Source: Liriodendron chinense (Eukaryota; Streptophyta; Magnoliopsida; Magnoliales; Magnoliaceae). Taken from it: DNA of 64,000 bases. The DNA lies in NCBI GenBank assembly GCA_003013855.2, contig ML058508.1, positions 1,787,001 through 1,851,000 on the forward strand, written 5' to 3'. Numbering within the stretch: the first letter of the stretch is position 1; every line of letters begins with the position of its first letter. Position numbers and translations under genes: made by a program. This document shows positions 22,465-33,760 of the stretch, piece after piece. Below the pieces are notes generated by a model that was given only the letters and a program-made list of their open reading frames with translations, had not been told where the DNA came from and made no database searches.

Positions 22465-22800
22465 CGAGCGCCCGACTAAGTGTCCACCGGGCGCCCGACC
22501 TAAGGGAAATCCGTCCAGTAAGTTGGCCAGAAAATCAGATGGTCATCGGGCGCCCGACCATAATCTGACCGGGTGCCCGACCAGTGCAAAAAATGTTCAG
22601 CAGCATAAGATCCATTCTGGACTGAATATCGGACGCCCGACCAAAGTAATCACCAGGCACCCGACCAGTAAAAGTATGGTCATCGGGCCCGACCACACCT
22701 TGTTCGGGCGCCCGACCAACTACAAATGTGTCCAGTGATAAAAATTTTAAATTAGACCGGATTCCGGGCGCCCGACCCAGTGTCCACCAGGCGCCTGACC
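22465..22800 (+). repeat. Palindrome array GGGCGCCCGACC in U3 of J
   Basis: Exact copies of gggcgcccgacc start at 22489, 22548, 22706 and 22766. Near copies lie at about 22468, 22571, 22631, 22655, 22684 and 22789. Spacing is roughly 20-60 bp. The core GGGCGCCC is self-complementary. The array ends about 40 bp before the TATA box. Confidence 0.92.
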
Positions 22801-23404
22801 CTGCGTGAATCTGCCCGTTATTTGACCATTGGAGAAAGTTTATAAAAGCGGGAGATTCATTTTTAGGACCAATAAAGGGGATTTTGAGGAGATTGAGGAG
22901 ATAGAAACCGCCATTGCTAAAGACCATTAGAGGCTCTATTCCAAACCCATAGCAAGTCATTCTCCTTGTGTTTTCATCATAAACTTAGGCCATTCAATGG
23001 CATATTGAGAATAGAATTGTTCCCTCTTGATTCCTAGGGTTTTAGACACCTTGATCATAGTTAAATCCCTTATCTAAATACTACCTAGAAGTCCAAATAG
23101 GTGTATTCCTCTAGGAAACTCATTTCCTACCATTTGTAGAGGTTTCACCATTCCATAGCACCTTGGGCATCTCCAATGGAGCATCACATGCAAGGTAGCT
23201 GATCTTAGAGCTGAAGCCTTAGCAAAGCAGTGGCGTCAAAGATCGGGGGAGCACAAGGGGAGCTGATTCAAGCACGGGAGAGCAAGAAGAAGCAACCCAA
23301 AGCAACGCTACAAATGGGCTCAATCCGACAAGTAAGGTTGTCTTTGTTAAGAGTTCATCCACTCAATTCTCTGTGGGAGTTGAGTGTAGAGTTTGTTTGA
23401 CAAA

Positions 23405-23587
23405 CTCGAACTAGGGCCGTTTGCCGATCCTTGGCTTGTTTGTAGGCCTAAAGTCAAGGGACGTTAGCCGTTCCTTGGCCTATTTATCGGCCTAAAGACT
23501 AGGGGTTGTTAGGCACTCCTTGGGTCGTTTGCCGGGCCTAAATTCAGGGACGTTTGCCGTTCCTTGGAACGTTTGTTGGGCCTAAAC
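23405..23587 (+). repeat. 44-46 bp tandem repeat, four copies, in J
   Basis: The units contain 'cgtttgccgttccttgg' and end in 'gggcctaaa'. The 'cctaaa' word recurs at 23447, 23491, 23537 and 23581. It lies in the transcribed (post-TATA) part of the presumed LTR, as does the repeat in LTR B. Confidence 0.85.
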
Positions 23588-24185
23588 AAAGTCTCCAAGG
23601 GGAGCCACCAACAAAGGTGTGAACATGTAGGTTAGGAGGAACCTGTAAACTCCCCAATTGGGTGGATCCGAGTTAAAACACCTTGGTTGGGAGAAACTAG
23701 ATTTAAACTCTCTAGTGAATGTCGGTGTGCTCAAAGGGGTTGAGTACTTGAACCGGGAGTGGAATAGACAAGTAGTTGAACCACTATACATGCTTGTGTT
23801 TATGTTTGTACTTGAGCTCATTTCTCATTATGCGTTGTGTTTAATTGATTAATTATGAATGCTTAGTTAGGAATGTATGCTAGGCACTTGATAGGCACAT
23901 CCACACACACAAGATGTACCTTCACTCTTTGAGTATACTTGAGCTTAATTAATCTATCCTCATTTAAGTCTACTTGAGGTTGCATAGATTAGGAGCTTGT
24001 TTAGTTTTATTATAAGTTAATCTATGCACACTTAGACTATGATGCTAATTGTTTTTATCATATGCTAGTCTATTGATTGGACCCACTTAGGCTTGGAAGC
24101 CGAAGTGTTAATCACTTAGTTTAATTTGCTAATACTGTTAACTAGGTGGAAAATTTTTAAAAGGTCCTAATCACCCATCACACCA

Positions 24186-24208
24186 CCCCCCCCCCCCCCC
24201 CCCCCCCC
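24186..24208. repeat. Poly-C tract (23 bp)
   Basis: There are 23 consecutive C residues near the 3' end of J. The length may be uncertain because long homopolymers are prone to sequencing error. Confidence 0.9.
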
Positions 24209-24289
24209 TAGAACTTAGCCATAATTCTAGTTGCTCCTTCAGCTTCCGCACGCATAGGGTGTCGTGTTAGACTACCCGACGTAATTTCA

Positions 24290-26022
24290 AAATCATGTGT
24301 GATTCGAGCGACTACGCTATTGGGGCTGTGTTAGGCCAAAGAAAAGAGAAGAAGCCATGTGTCATCTACTATGCAAGTAGAACTTTAAACTCGGCTCAAG
24401 CAAACTACACTATGACAGAAAAAGAACTTTTAGCGGTAGTTTTTGCTTTAAACAAGTTTAGGTCCTACTTGATCAGATCTAAGATTATCATATTCACTGA
24501 CCATGCCGTGCTTTAGTACCTTCTCTCTAAGAAGGATGCTAAGACACGCTTGTTAAGATGGATCATCCTACTCCAAGAATTTGACATAGAAATACATGAT
24601 AAGAAAGGAGTAGAAAACGTAGTGGCTGACTATCTCTCTAGACTTGTTTTTACCGATTTCCCTGAGACGATCGCAATCAATGACATGTTCCCTGATGAAC
24701 AGCTTTTTAAAGTCTCCCAATTGCCATGGTATGCGAAAATTGCTAACAATCTTCCTATAGGTACAATTCTAACACACTAGAACAAGCAAGATAAGGATAC
24801 TTTTTTCAACGAGGTGAGAAAATTCTTGTGGGACGACCTATACTTATTCAAGTATTGTCCCGATCAAATTATAAGGAGATGTCTGCCGGATGATGAGCAA
24901 CACAGTATCATCTCCTTTGGTCATTCTCAGGCGTGTGGTGGCCACTTTTCCGCTAAGAAGACAACAACCAAAATTCTGCAATGTTGGTTTTATTGGCCCA
25001 CCATGTTCAAAGATACCCATGAGTTTTGTAAAACATGTGGGCCTTGTCAGAAATTGGGAGGAATATCCCATAGAAATATGATGTCACTCAATCCCATCTT
25101 ACCAATCGAAATTTTTTATTGTTGGGGCATCGATTTCATGGGTCCATTCCCATCTTCTTTTGGAAATTTACATATTTTACTTGCCGTCGATTATGTTTCA
25201 AAATGGGTCAAGGCGATTCCATGCCGGAACAATGACCATAAAACAGTCATTCATTTCTTAAAAGAAAATATTATTTCCCGGTTTGGAACACCTTGAGTCA
25301 TTATAAGCGATGGAGGATCTCATTTTTGTAACCGCCCGTTTGAAGCTTTAATGAAGAAATATGGCGTAAATCACAAGGTGTGTACTCCCTATCACCCAAA
25401 AACAAGTGGAAAAGCTGAGATATCCAATAGAAAAATTAAACATATTTTAGAGAAAACAGTGAACCCCGATCGCAACGATTGGTCGCTTCGATTTACCGAT
25501 GTACTCTAGGCTTACCGTACCGCTTTCAAGACCTCTATTGGAATGTCTCCCTATAGACTTGTCTGTGGGAAAGCTTGTCACTTGCCCGTGGAGTTGGAAC
25601 ATAGGGCATATTGGGCGATAAAGAAGATGAATTTTGATTCTGACAAAGTAAGCTCGTTGTGCAAACTTCAATAGAATGAACTTGCGGAACTCCGGAACGA
25701 GGCATATGAAGATGCGAGAATTTATAAGGACAAGACGAAGGTGTTCCATGATAAGAACATCCTTCGTAAGACCTTCATGATTAATCAAAAGGTCCTTATG
25801 TATAATCCTCAGATACATTTATTTCCGGGGAAATTGAAGTCTCGATGGACCGGTTCTTTCATTGTGAAAACTGTTTATTCATATGGGACTGTCGAGTTGT
25901 TGAATCCAAGGAACGGTAATATCTTTAAAGCGAATGATCAGCGATTAAAGCAGTTCTTTGAGAATTTTCCTTCAGAAGGTATATCCATACCTCTGAGTGA
26001 TCCTGTGTATCAGGATATTTGA
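24290..26022 (+). pseudogene. RNase H and integrase of G
   Basis: RNase H has 'CDSSDYAIGAVLGQR', 'TMTEKELLAVVFALNKFRSY' and 'IIIFTDHAVL' (to about 24510), then 'VENVVADYLSRL'. Integrase (about 24790-26022) has the zinc-binding part ('FGHSQACGGHFSAKKTTTK' and 'CKTCGPCQKLG'). The catalytic triad is visible in 'WGIDFMGPFPSS', 'IISDGGSHF' and 'SGKAEISNRKIK'. The C-terminal GPF-like module is 'KLKSRWTGSFIVKTVYSYG'. The product ends 'IPLSDPVYQDI'. In-frame stops at about 24516, 24780 and 25295 and in the core break it. All triad residues survive, unlike in H. Confidence 0.9.
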
Positions 26023-27141
26023 TCTCCTAGTCTGATGGAGGTATAGAGTAGTTAGGATTAGTATTTTATTACTTTTGGTTTGCTTTTTCATAGGTTAGTT
26101 AGAAGGAGGTAGAATTCCAGTTTTTGTTCTCTCAGGTACTCTCATTCCTCACTCCCCTTATTTTGTAATTGCTCTCATGTTTTATTCATTGCATATCTTT
26201 TACATTGAGGACAATGCAAGATTTGGTTGGGGGGTGTGGGATCACTAGGATGAATTTAGTGTTTTGTAACATCTCGAGCAATATGAAGAACATTTTTCAG
26301 ATGTTTTCTAAAAATTCAAAACTCTATTGGAAAACTTTGTTTCTATGCATTTGGGACAGTGTAAGTACAAGAAAAAGAGAGGCGAAGTGAGTGATGTTGA
26401 ATACTTTAAATAATCTCTAAGGTACTAGTCTTGTATGTGAATTCCCCTATTTTTATGATTGATAGAAATTTTGAACACGTTTACACCTAGTTCACATTAC
26501 ACGATTTTCATGCTTTGAAAGGATTATTAGAATTGTGGATTAGCTAGGTTTAGATTTGAGGTGTTAAGGAACCAGGCTGGGATACTTTGTCCATCCTTAT
26601 CGATGGGAAAATAATGAAAGATATGGATTTCTAAAAAACCTATCTAATGTATGTGAAAAGGAAAGAAAAGGTGAAAATATGGTGAAAATTTTTGAAAAGG
26701 GCTACCTATTACTAACCGAGGGATGGTCTACCCGTAACCAAAGCCGAAAATGAGAAGTAGTGTGAAAGTCATCGAAAAGACGGTAAGGCAAATTCCTGTC
26801 AAAGGATTGTTGTTGATCTGCACATCTTGAAATCCATACCTAAACTGATTTATAAAGAAGATAATCCCGAATTCCCATGAGATGAGCATCCACTGAGCAC
26901 ACTAGGTTAAATTGTTGAATCTTTCTACTTATCAATCAATCAGCAGGAATTTCATATGAGCACTTGTTATATTTTGAGAAGCTTAAGGTTTCAACTTCCA
27001 TCACTAAGTGTTTTTTATTTTTACACTTGCATATCTTTGAGTGTATAGAAGCATAGTTTCTGAAGGAGAGTTGGGTATTGGAGAAATGAATTATTTCATG
27101 CATGTTTTGCTTGGGACTAGCAAAATGCTGGTTGGGGGGTG
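26023..27141 (+). other. G 3' region without env-like gene; two polypurine tracts
   Basis: No envelope-like ORF is seen. 'tggttggggggtgt' occurs at about 26224, just after 'acattgaggacaatgcaaga', and again at about 27129-27142, immediately before the 3' LTR. The second is the polypurine tract expected to prime plus-strand synthesis. The first is an unexplained near-perfect duplicate 0.9 kb upstream. Confidence 0.75.
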
Positions 27142-28691
27142 TGTTGAGCGCTTAAATGTGTATATTCTAACTCCATTTCATCACTAACTATGCATGGTTT
27201 TCAAGCTTAAAGACTATTCTAAAGCATGGTTTTGGTGGTTATAGGAATGAGAGAGAGTTCACTCAATTGATGACTACAAAAGCATATTTAGGAGCCTTGG
27301 ATGAAGACCCAAGGTGAGCCAAAGAAAGAAGAAAGCAAGGAGAGGAAGAGAGGAACAAAGAAAGAGAAAAAACAAAGAAAATAGGGTCTGACTAGTCAAG
27401 ACCGATTGGCCAAGGAGGCCACGACCGGTCTTGACTGGTCAGCCACCCTTCACAAGACACTCCAGCAACTGCTGGAGGTCGCTGGAGCAAGCCCCAGACA
27501 AGTCCGACCGGTCTTGACCGGTCAGCCAAAGCCCGCAGCCCCTCTCTGCACTCTCTGGACTGTCCACCGAACAAGTCTGACCGGTCGGCCAGTGTAATTT
27601 GCTGAAATTCAACAACTTCTTCAGCAAGCTCCGAGTTTTGTACACAATTACGTAAGTATTGCACAATTCTGGAAGATTTTGAGGTGGTAGGGCCTCTCTA
27701 CTATAAAAAGGACACCTAGAGATCATTCCTAAGGCATCCTATAAGAGATCTACGAAGGTGGGAGGTGACGGAAGTCGGATCCAGAGTTCTACAACTCCTC
27801 CTAGTTTGTTCATTTAGTTTTCATATTTTTTTTAGTTGATTTCATGTTTCCTTGGATCATGATCGGCTAACCCTCTTAGCTAGGACTAAGAGGTGAAGCT
27901 TGTAGTGAATTTAAGATGCTTTAATTCGTTTTTATGTTTTCAAGTTCAAATTTTTATTGAAGAACAATGATTATTGGAGTTTGAATGAAGTTCTAAGTAG
28001 TTTTTCTTAATCTTATGATGACTCATGGATGTTTAGAAGAATTGCTTTAGTTCTTAGTTGTTTTGCATAGATCTAGACTTGTATGCTCCGAGGAATCCGA
28101 TTCAAGACGCTCTAGACTTGGATCCTCATGTGGGAACTTCAAACCAATGTTCTACCTTTTGTTCTAAAGTCCAATTTGAGTGTTGCTTATGCATGTGATT
28201 TGAATGAAGTTCAAATCATGATATAATTAAGCTTTGTGACAGGGTTTGATGATTATTATGATTGTGATATTAACCTATTGGAACTAGGATTGACCTATGC
28301 AATTGAGTGTGCTCAAGTCCTAACTTGAATTGAGGGAATCATGTTTATGAACAGCACATGAATTTGGCTGTTTTGATGAATTAATTGCTCTATCATCCGG
28401 CTAGATAGGATTTGATTTCAACTCTAGTTGTGTAATTGGGAAACCATAATAAATTATGCATCAAGGATTGCTACAAGTGGATCCTTGAACCCCTAGTGCT
28501 CTTTTATATTAATTACATTCACTTTTAATTTTAGATCACTATCTACATTCAAATTCTAAAATCTATTTAGTTTGATCTCAATTAGAGAATATTAGAAGTA
28601 GTTTTGTGAATTCCTAAGAAGTCCCTGAGAACGATCTCAGTCTCTATGGAATTATTACTACATCGCAACCCTACACTTGGGGAAGCGAACA
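27142..28691 (+). repeat. 3' LTR of G
   Basis: The LTR is 1550 bp, TGTTGAGCGC...GCGAACA. ACCGGT motifs lie at 27424, 27507, 27517 and 27580, and the TATA box is at 27702 (TATAAAAA). H sequence resumes directly after it. Confidence 0.93.
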
Positions 28692-29426
28692 TTAGCCAGC
28701 TGAAGGCCAACGATTAGAGATTCATATTCTGCTTCGTTATTTGAAGCATGGAAGTCAAATCACAAGGCGTATTCAAACTGTGATTCATCTGGAGCAATAA
28801 GGATCAATCCAGCCCCGCTCCCAGTTGAACAAGAAGACTCGTCTACATAAAGCGACCAGGATGTCGGTCGTATGACGATAGTTTGGTTTAGAAGTTTTGA
28901 CTGGAGGAGTCACTGCTTCGATATGATTGGGGATTGAATATGTGAACTTGGCACTGAAATCTGCAACGGCTTGCTCTTTCATGGAGGTTCGGAGCAAAAG
29001 ACAATTTCATGCTTACTAAGCTCGATTGCCCATTTAGTTAATCGTCCCGATACTTCAGGTTTTTTAAGGACTTGTCTTAATGGTTGATCCGTATGGACTA
29101 TTGTAGAATGGGTCTAAAAGTAAGGCCGTAGCTTTCGTGCTGCGACTACCAAAGCTAAGGCAAGCTTTTCGATGTCGGGGTATCTGGTCTCAGCATCCAC
29201 CATTGTACGACTGACGTAATAAACGGGCTTTTGCACCTCAAAATCTTCTCTTATTAAAGCGGCACTAACAACCGTAGAAGACACAACTAGATAAAAGAAA
29301 AGTTGCTCGTGTGGAGCAGGTTTAGATAGGATGGGTGGTGAGCCCATGTATTGCTTCAACTGCTGGAAAGCCTCTTCACATTGTTGGGTCCATGCCCAAT
29401 TGGACTTCGGGGTAGCTCAAAGTAGC
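28692..29426 (-). pseudogene. RNase H of H, N-terminal half, and connection domain
   Basis: The minus strand reads 'WSLYVDESSCSTGSGAGLIL' and 'FHASNNEAEYESLIVGLQLA', the RNase H start with its D and E residues. Upstream is the RT-proximal domain ('PHEQLFFYLVVSSTVVSAAL', 'KPVYYVSRTMVDAETRYP', 'EKLALALVVAARKLRPYF'). The domain is completed at 16652-16411 beyond G. Stops occur near 28990 and 29110. Confidence 0.88.
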
Positions 29427-30226
29427 TTAAAAAAGGGGCAGGCACTCCTCGGATGCGCGCGAGATAAAGCGATTTAAGGATATAATGTGTCCAGCCAAGC
29501 GCTGGACCTCTTTGACTGTAGAGGGTGACTTCATCTCTATCAAGGCCTTGATCTTCTCAGGGTTAGCCTCAATGCGTAGTTGCCCGACCATAAATCTAAG
29601 GAACTTGCCCGCAGAGACCCCAAATGCGCATTTTTCTGAGTTCAGCTTCATCCGATATTTACGCATCAGGTCGAAAGCTTCTCGAAGGTCGGTGAGATGA
29701 TCGTCTGCCATAACACTCTTTACGAGCATATCATTGACGTATACCTTCATAGTCTTACCAATTTGCGCAGCAAACATCTTGTTGACTAGTCATTGGTAAG
29801 TTGCTCCAGCATTCTTGAGACCGAATGACATTACTTTGTAACAATATAGCCCACGATCTGTAATAAAGGTTGTCTTCTCACAATCAGGTGGATGCATCAT
29901 GATCTGGTTATAACCAGAATAGGCGTCCATGAAACTAAGTAAAGCGTGTCCAGCCGTTGAATCAACTAACTGGTCAATTTGAGGGGGGTTTGAAAACTGT
30001 CTTTTGGACATGCTTTATTCAGATCGGTATAATCTACGCACATTCTCCATTTGCCATTTGTTTTACGAACGAGGACGACGTTCGCGACCCAGTCAGGGTA
30101 ATCGATCTCTTCAACAAAATCGACGCCCATCAACTTGTCGACTTCTGTTTTTATGACCATTTGCCTTTTAGCTGTGAACGCACGCCGACACTAATTGATG
30201 GGTTTAAATTTTGGATCAACATTTAG
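29427..30226 (-). pseudogene. Reverse transcriptase of H
   Basis: The minus strand carries 'NVVLVRKTNGKWRMCVDYTD', 'LLSFMDAYSGYNQIMMHP' and 'YKVMSFGLKNAGATYQ', then 'VYVNDMLVKS'. The catalytic YVDD is YVND here, a lost Asp. Stops separate the blocks, for example after 'GATYQ'. The thumb ('KLNSEKCAFGVSAGKFL') follows. 'DMLVKS' is typical of Tat-type RT. Confidence 0.9.
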
Positions 30227-31015
30227 TCGATAAACAGAAACTTCTAGGTCGATGTCTAGCATATCTTTATAAGACCAAGCAAAGACGTCTTGATATTTAA
30301 CAAAAAAATTGGTCAAACGAACTCGGAAGGTATGATCCAGAGACGATCCAACATGGACTTTTTTAGTTAAATCTACCTTGGATAACTGGACTTCGACGGT
30401 TTCTTCTCCTGGAGCTCCTGCCTGACGTGTATCTTCCCTTAGGTCCAATGTTGTCGTGATTGAAGAATCTGTTGAATATCTTGCAGCTATCATAATAGGA
30501 GTGACTTGAGCGCTCTTCCGATCTTGAACCGCTATCTCATAACATGCTCGAGCTTCTTTCTTGTTCCCTCTGATTACTCCGACACTATTCGGAGTGTGGA
30601 ATTTTACGCTAAAGTAGAGGGGATGTAATGCTGCCCCTAGTTTTGTGAGCGATGGTCATCCTAAGATGGCATTATATGCGGACTTTCGGTTTACCACGAG
30701 AAAATTGATAAATATGGTAATCTTGGCAGGGGCCTCGCCGAAGGTGATGGGGAGGTCAATACTTCCTTCTAGTATGACCACCTCACCCCTAAAACCGATG
30801 AGAGGATTGGAGATTGGCTTGAGCAGGTTTGTGACAAGCGTCATCTTGTTATAGGCTTCCGAATAGAGGACATCCACATAGCTATTTGTATGCAACACGA
30901 TATGATGGGTTAGATAGTTAGCTACCTTTAATGCTACTACAATGGAATCTTCGTGGGGGAAGTGAATCCCTTCGGCGTCTTTCTCGGAGAAGGAGATCGG
31001 CTGATTATTTAATGT
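30227..31015 (-). pseudogene. Protease region of H
   Basis: The minus strand reads 'VLHTNSYVDVLYSEAYNKM' where Tat-type proteases have V(D)(T)GSS.DVLY. Asp and Gly of the D-T-G triad are therefore replaced by His and Asn. 'GEVVILEGSIDLPITFG' and 'FLVVNRKSAYNAILG' follow as the flap and C-terminal parts. The linker to RT (30493-30227) contains 'FAWSYKDMLDIDLEVSVYRL'. Confidence 0.82.
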
Positions 31016-32726
31016 TCATGAGATGGATGATTTCTCCATCCAGTAAACGTGTTGAGGTTTTTTATTTGCTTTACGGGCATAAGTTTTCCTTGTGGCCTGG
31101 GAATCCCCTCCGCAAGTCGGACAGCCCATAATGATTCTAATTTCGCCAGCTGGCTCTACATCTTCTTGCGACTGACGATGTTGTGGCGACCTTTTCCCTT
31201 TGAGGTTGATTGTCACGATACATTGGTGCGTTAAGTTTCTGAGGGAAATGATTCTGCTGTGCGACGTAGTCACGAAGGTGTCCCCTGCGAATTAGCGTCT
31301 CTATTTGATCTTTAAGGGATATACAGTTTTGGGTGTTGTCTCCATGATCTTTGTGGAAGTAACAGAACTTCCCCTTATCTCTCTTCTCAGGATCTGATTT
31401 GATCCTCGGGGACCACTTGACATAAGACTTGTTCTTAATTTCCATTAGCACCTTCTCTGGAGATCGATCTAGAGAGTTATAATTATGATATCTCCTTGTA
31501 TATGGCTTCCGGAGAGAACGATCACGTTGATCACGACGATACTTTTTGTCCGAGGGAGATGCTTCTTCGAATTTACGTTTCTTCCCTTAGCCATCATAAC
31601 GAGCGAGGGTCACTTCTTTGTCGTTAATGTATTTTTGGGCCTTAGCTTGAAATTCGGCCATCATTTTCGAAGGATTTTTATCTAGGGCGAAATGGAACCT
31701 TTCGCTCCTTATACCTGCAATCAGAGCAGTGAGGCCTTTTATCCTCAGTGTAACCTTCAGTTTGAACGACTTCAGTTGTGAATCGAACTGTAAATTCGTT
31801 GATCGTTTTATTGTGGCGCTGCTTCAGATCTGACAAATGAGACGCTGGTTTCTTTGTGCGAATGCTTCCCATAAACTGGGATAGGAAGAGATCCGATAAT
31901 TAAGAAAAGGATTATATCAACCGGGGCTTTAATCCACGGAACCATGTACACACAGCATCCTTCAGGGTTTAGGAGAAAGCTCTGCACATAATTTTCGAGC
32001 TATAGCCTTCCAACTCCATGAGAGACCCGTATGTCTCTAGATGTTTGAGAGGATCACCAATGCCAGTATACGAGACTATGCTGGGCGTTTGATATTTTTG
32101 GGCAAAGGGGCTTCTGTGACTTCGCAAGTAAAAGGAGGTTCTGCTTAATGAATTGATGTGAGAGCCGTGGTCGGGAGGTTGGATTGATATCGTTGCCCAA
32201 TGTGGGCGAAACGATCTTCGATTCTTTTGAGATCTCATTCCCATGGTAGAGTATAACTGGAGGTTTCAGCGTCAGGCTCTTCCTGCTGGCGTTGCCTAGA
32301 CACACTGGAATGAATGAACTGCGGACGCTGGATTGGAGCTTGATTGTTGTGGGTGGTACGATTTAGAGGGGGGTTATGTTGGGCTTGAAGTTTGTCTGGC
32401 GAATGCCTGGAAGCTGCAGGTGTAGGTTGTAATGGAGGCCCTTCCGAAGCTTGTCGTGGCTGAGGAAAGTGTTGATCGAATCGATTTGAAAGAGTTTGGA
32501 ATCGGGCTTGGAGAGTAAAGAGAGTGTCCTCCAGATAACGCATAGCACCATCTAAACCGCCAGACAAGTCTCGGAATGGATTTTGGACCACATGGTCGGG
32601 TTGATTGGGCAGCAATGGAGGAATTCTTGATTTGGATTGAGGGGGATTCAAATTTGGTTCAGGGGTTTCCACTGGAGGCAATGTCTGCCTTGAGGTGGAC
32701 GGATGGTTGGTTTTCTTTGGAGGCAT
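31016..32726 (-). pseudogene. gag of H
   Basis: The ATG at 32726 starts 'MPPKKTNHPSTSRQTLPPVE', then a proline- and glutamine-rich region. The capsid part is broken by frame changes around 32244-31678. Near 31380-31270 lies 'FCYFHKDHGDNTQNCISLKD' followed by 'IETLIRRGHLRDYV'. This C/H-rich segment is characteristic of Tat-type gag before protease. Confidence 0.85.
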
Positions 32727-32769
32727 GATGAAGGGTAAGGAATATAATAGGGAGGACAAATTGAACATC

Positions 32770-32790
32770 GTTCCCACAGACGACGCTAAT
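32770..32790 (-). promoter_or_regulatory. Primer binding site of H
   Basis: On the minus strand 'ttagcgtcgtctgtgggaac' lies one or two bases inside the LTR. It matches the TTGGCGCCGTCTGTGGGAAC class found in many plant gypsy elements, and element E has the same class. I do not assign the tRNA. Confidence 0.8.
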
Positions 32791-32791
32791 C

Positions 32792-33657
32792 TGTTAACGT
32801 CAAGAACTGGTAACAACTTTTCCTCCTCCTAATTTACAATCCTCCTGAAGATAAACTCTTTCCCTTGACCTAAAAATCACAGAGAAAACTAAGGGTGGCT
32901 AATGTCCGGCCGTTAGCCCTCCGATGCTTAAGTTAATGATAGGCTTCAAAGTAAGATTAAGTGTGAAACGTGGACTAAAATATTGCGTACCTTCCTCATC
33001 CTTGGGATTCTCTATATATTTAGGTCCGGGTGGACTAATTTGTCACGTAGGTGGTTGAGATCTTCCTGATTTCATGTGCTAAGATGCTTATTTTATTAGG
33101 TCAGACGCCTAGCTGATTACGTTCCTTGATGTAAATCCCTTTTAAATCAAAACCGATGAATAGAAATAGATCTAAGCGGGTTTGTAATCTGGGCCCACTC
33201 ACCAACTATATAAGTTGCTGGGACTATGACTCAAATAATGTCTTCATCCATCTACTAACGACCAGATCTGCTCAAATGTAGACAAACAATAAGCTAATGA
33301 ACACGTTTACCTGGACTGCGAGACGCACCCAACCTTACTCGCTAGACGATGTATTGATTGTCTTGCTCGCAGTTTCATAATTATAAAAGAGGCGCTCACA
33401 TGTCGTATATAGATATAAGATTGTTTGGAGGAGTCGCTGATCCCATGCTTCTTCGACCAACTTTATTTTATAACACTCTCCACCATCACTGACTTAAGCA
33501 TCAGAGGGCCATCAGCCGGGACCCCTGGTGACCATCCTGACCCTTGGTGGTGTTTGCAGGTCTCATCGATCTAAGCCTTTATTTTCGATCATCCATCATA
33601 AGGCTGATATTCAAATTGGTCCATATCAACATCTGGTGATGTGATTTAGCGTTAACA
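32792..33657 (-). repeat. 5' LTR of H
   Basis: The LTR is 866 bp. On the minus strand it starts TGTTAACGCTAAATC (33657) and ends CTTGACGTTAACA (32792), so the ends form an 8 bp inverted pair TGTTAACG/CGTTAACA. The outer flank is cacgg (33658-33662). The partner duplication is outside the window. Confidence 0.85.
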
Positions 33658-33760
33658 CACGGTAAGCTCCCTGAGGTGTCAGCTTCCAATAGTAGGTTAG
33701 GTTGGATGTGATACACATGGAATCATGGGCCCATAAATCTAGACGCATATTACCTGCAAA

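Larger units (their letters stand above)
22137..24289 (+). mobile_element. Element J: 2153 bp TG...CA insertion, probable solo LTR
   Basis: It begins TGTTAGTGCAC and ends GTAATTTCA, with perfect 5 bp duplications aaatc at 22132-22136 and 24290-24294. Joining the flanks restores the RNase H frame of G. A TATA box lies at 22841 and is preceded by an array of GGGCGCCCGACC palindromes. No gag-pol, primer site or second LTR is seen, so a solo LTR is most likely. A non-autonomous element with no internal region is an alternative. The remainder (22850-23400 and 23590-24185) holds no recognised gene. Confidence 0.85.
16653..28691 (+). mobile_element. Athila-type Ty3/gypsy element G (interrupted by J)
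   Basis: Both LTRs are complete (TGTTGA...CGAACA). The insertion target was H RNase H. The flanks read acattagt at the left and attagcc at the right, a 4-5 bp duplication 'ttag(c/t)' with one change. Order: LTR, tRNA-Asp type primer site, gag, PR, RT, RH, IN, a 1.1 kb region without an env-like ORF, polypurine tract, LTR. Without J it is about 9.9 kb. In the first ~157 bp of the two LTRs I count about 8 differences, so the insertion is not recent. Stops such as CAA to TAA and TGG to TAG are frequent. Confidence 0.92.
14309..33657 (-). mobile_element. Tat-like Ty3/gypsy element H (left end missing, interrupted by G)
   Basis: Reading right to left the order is 5' LTR (33657-32792), primer site, gag, protease, RT, RNase H (split by G), integrase, then an antisense ORF truncated at 14309. 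The order PR-RT-RH-IN is Ty3/gypsy. The 'DMLVKS' after the RT catalytic box and the antisense gene place it with Tat-type elements, as does element E. The 3' LTR would lie left of the window. After removal of G about 7.3 kb is visible. There are many stops, two damaged catalytic sites and a deletion in integrase, so it is dead. Confidence 0.87.

Noticed and set aside
22465..22800. CRISPR-like spacing of short repeats
   Set aside because: Repeats are only about 12 bp and diverged, spacing is irregular, and the context is a plant LTR.
22388..22960. Overlapping frames rich in Gly-Arg-Pro in J
   Set aside because: They translate the palindrome array. The repeats are spaced irregularly and not in a fixed frame.
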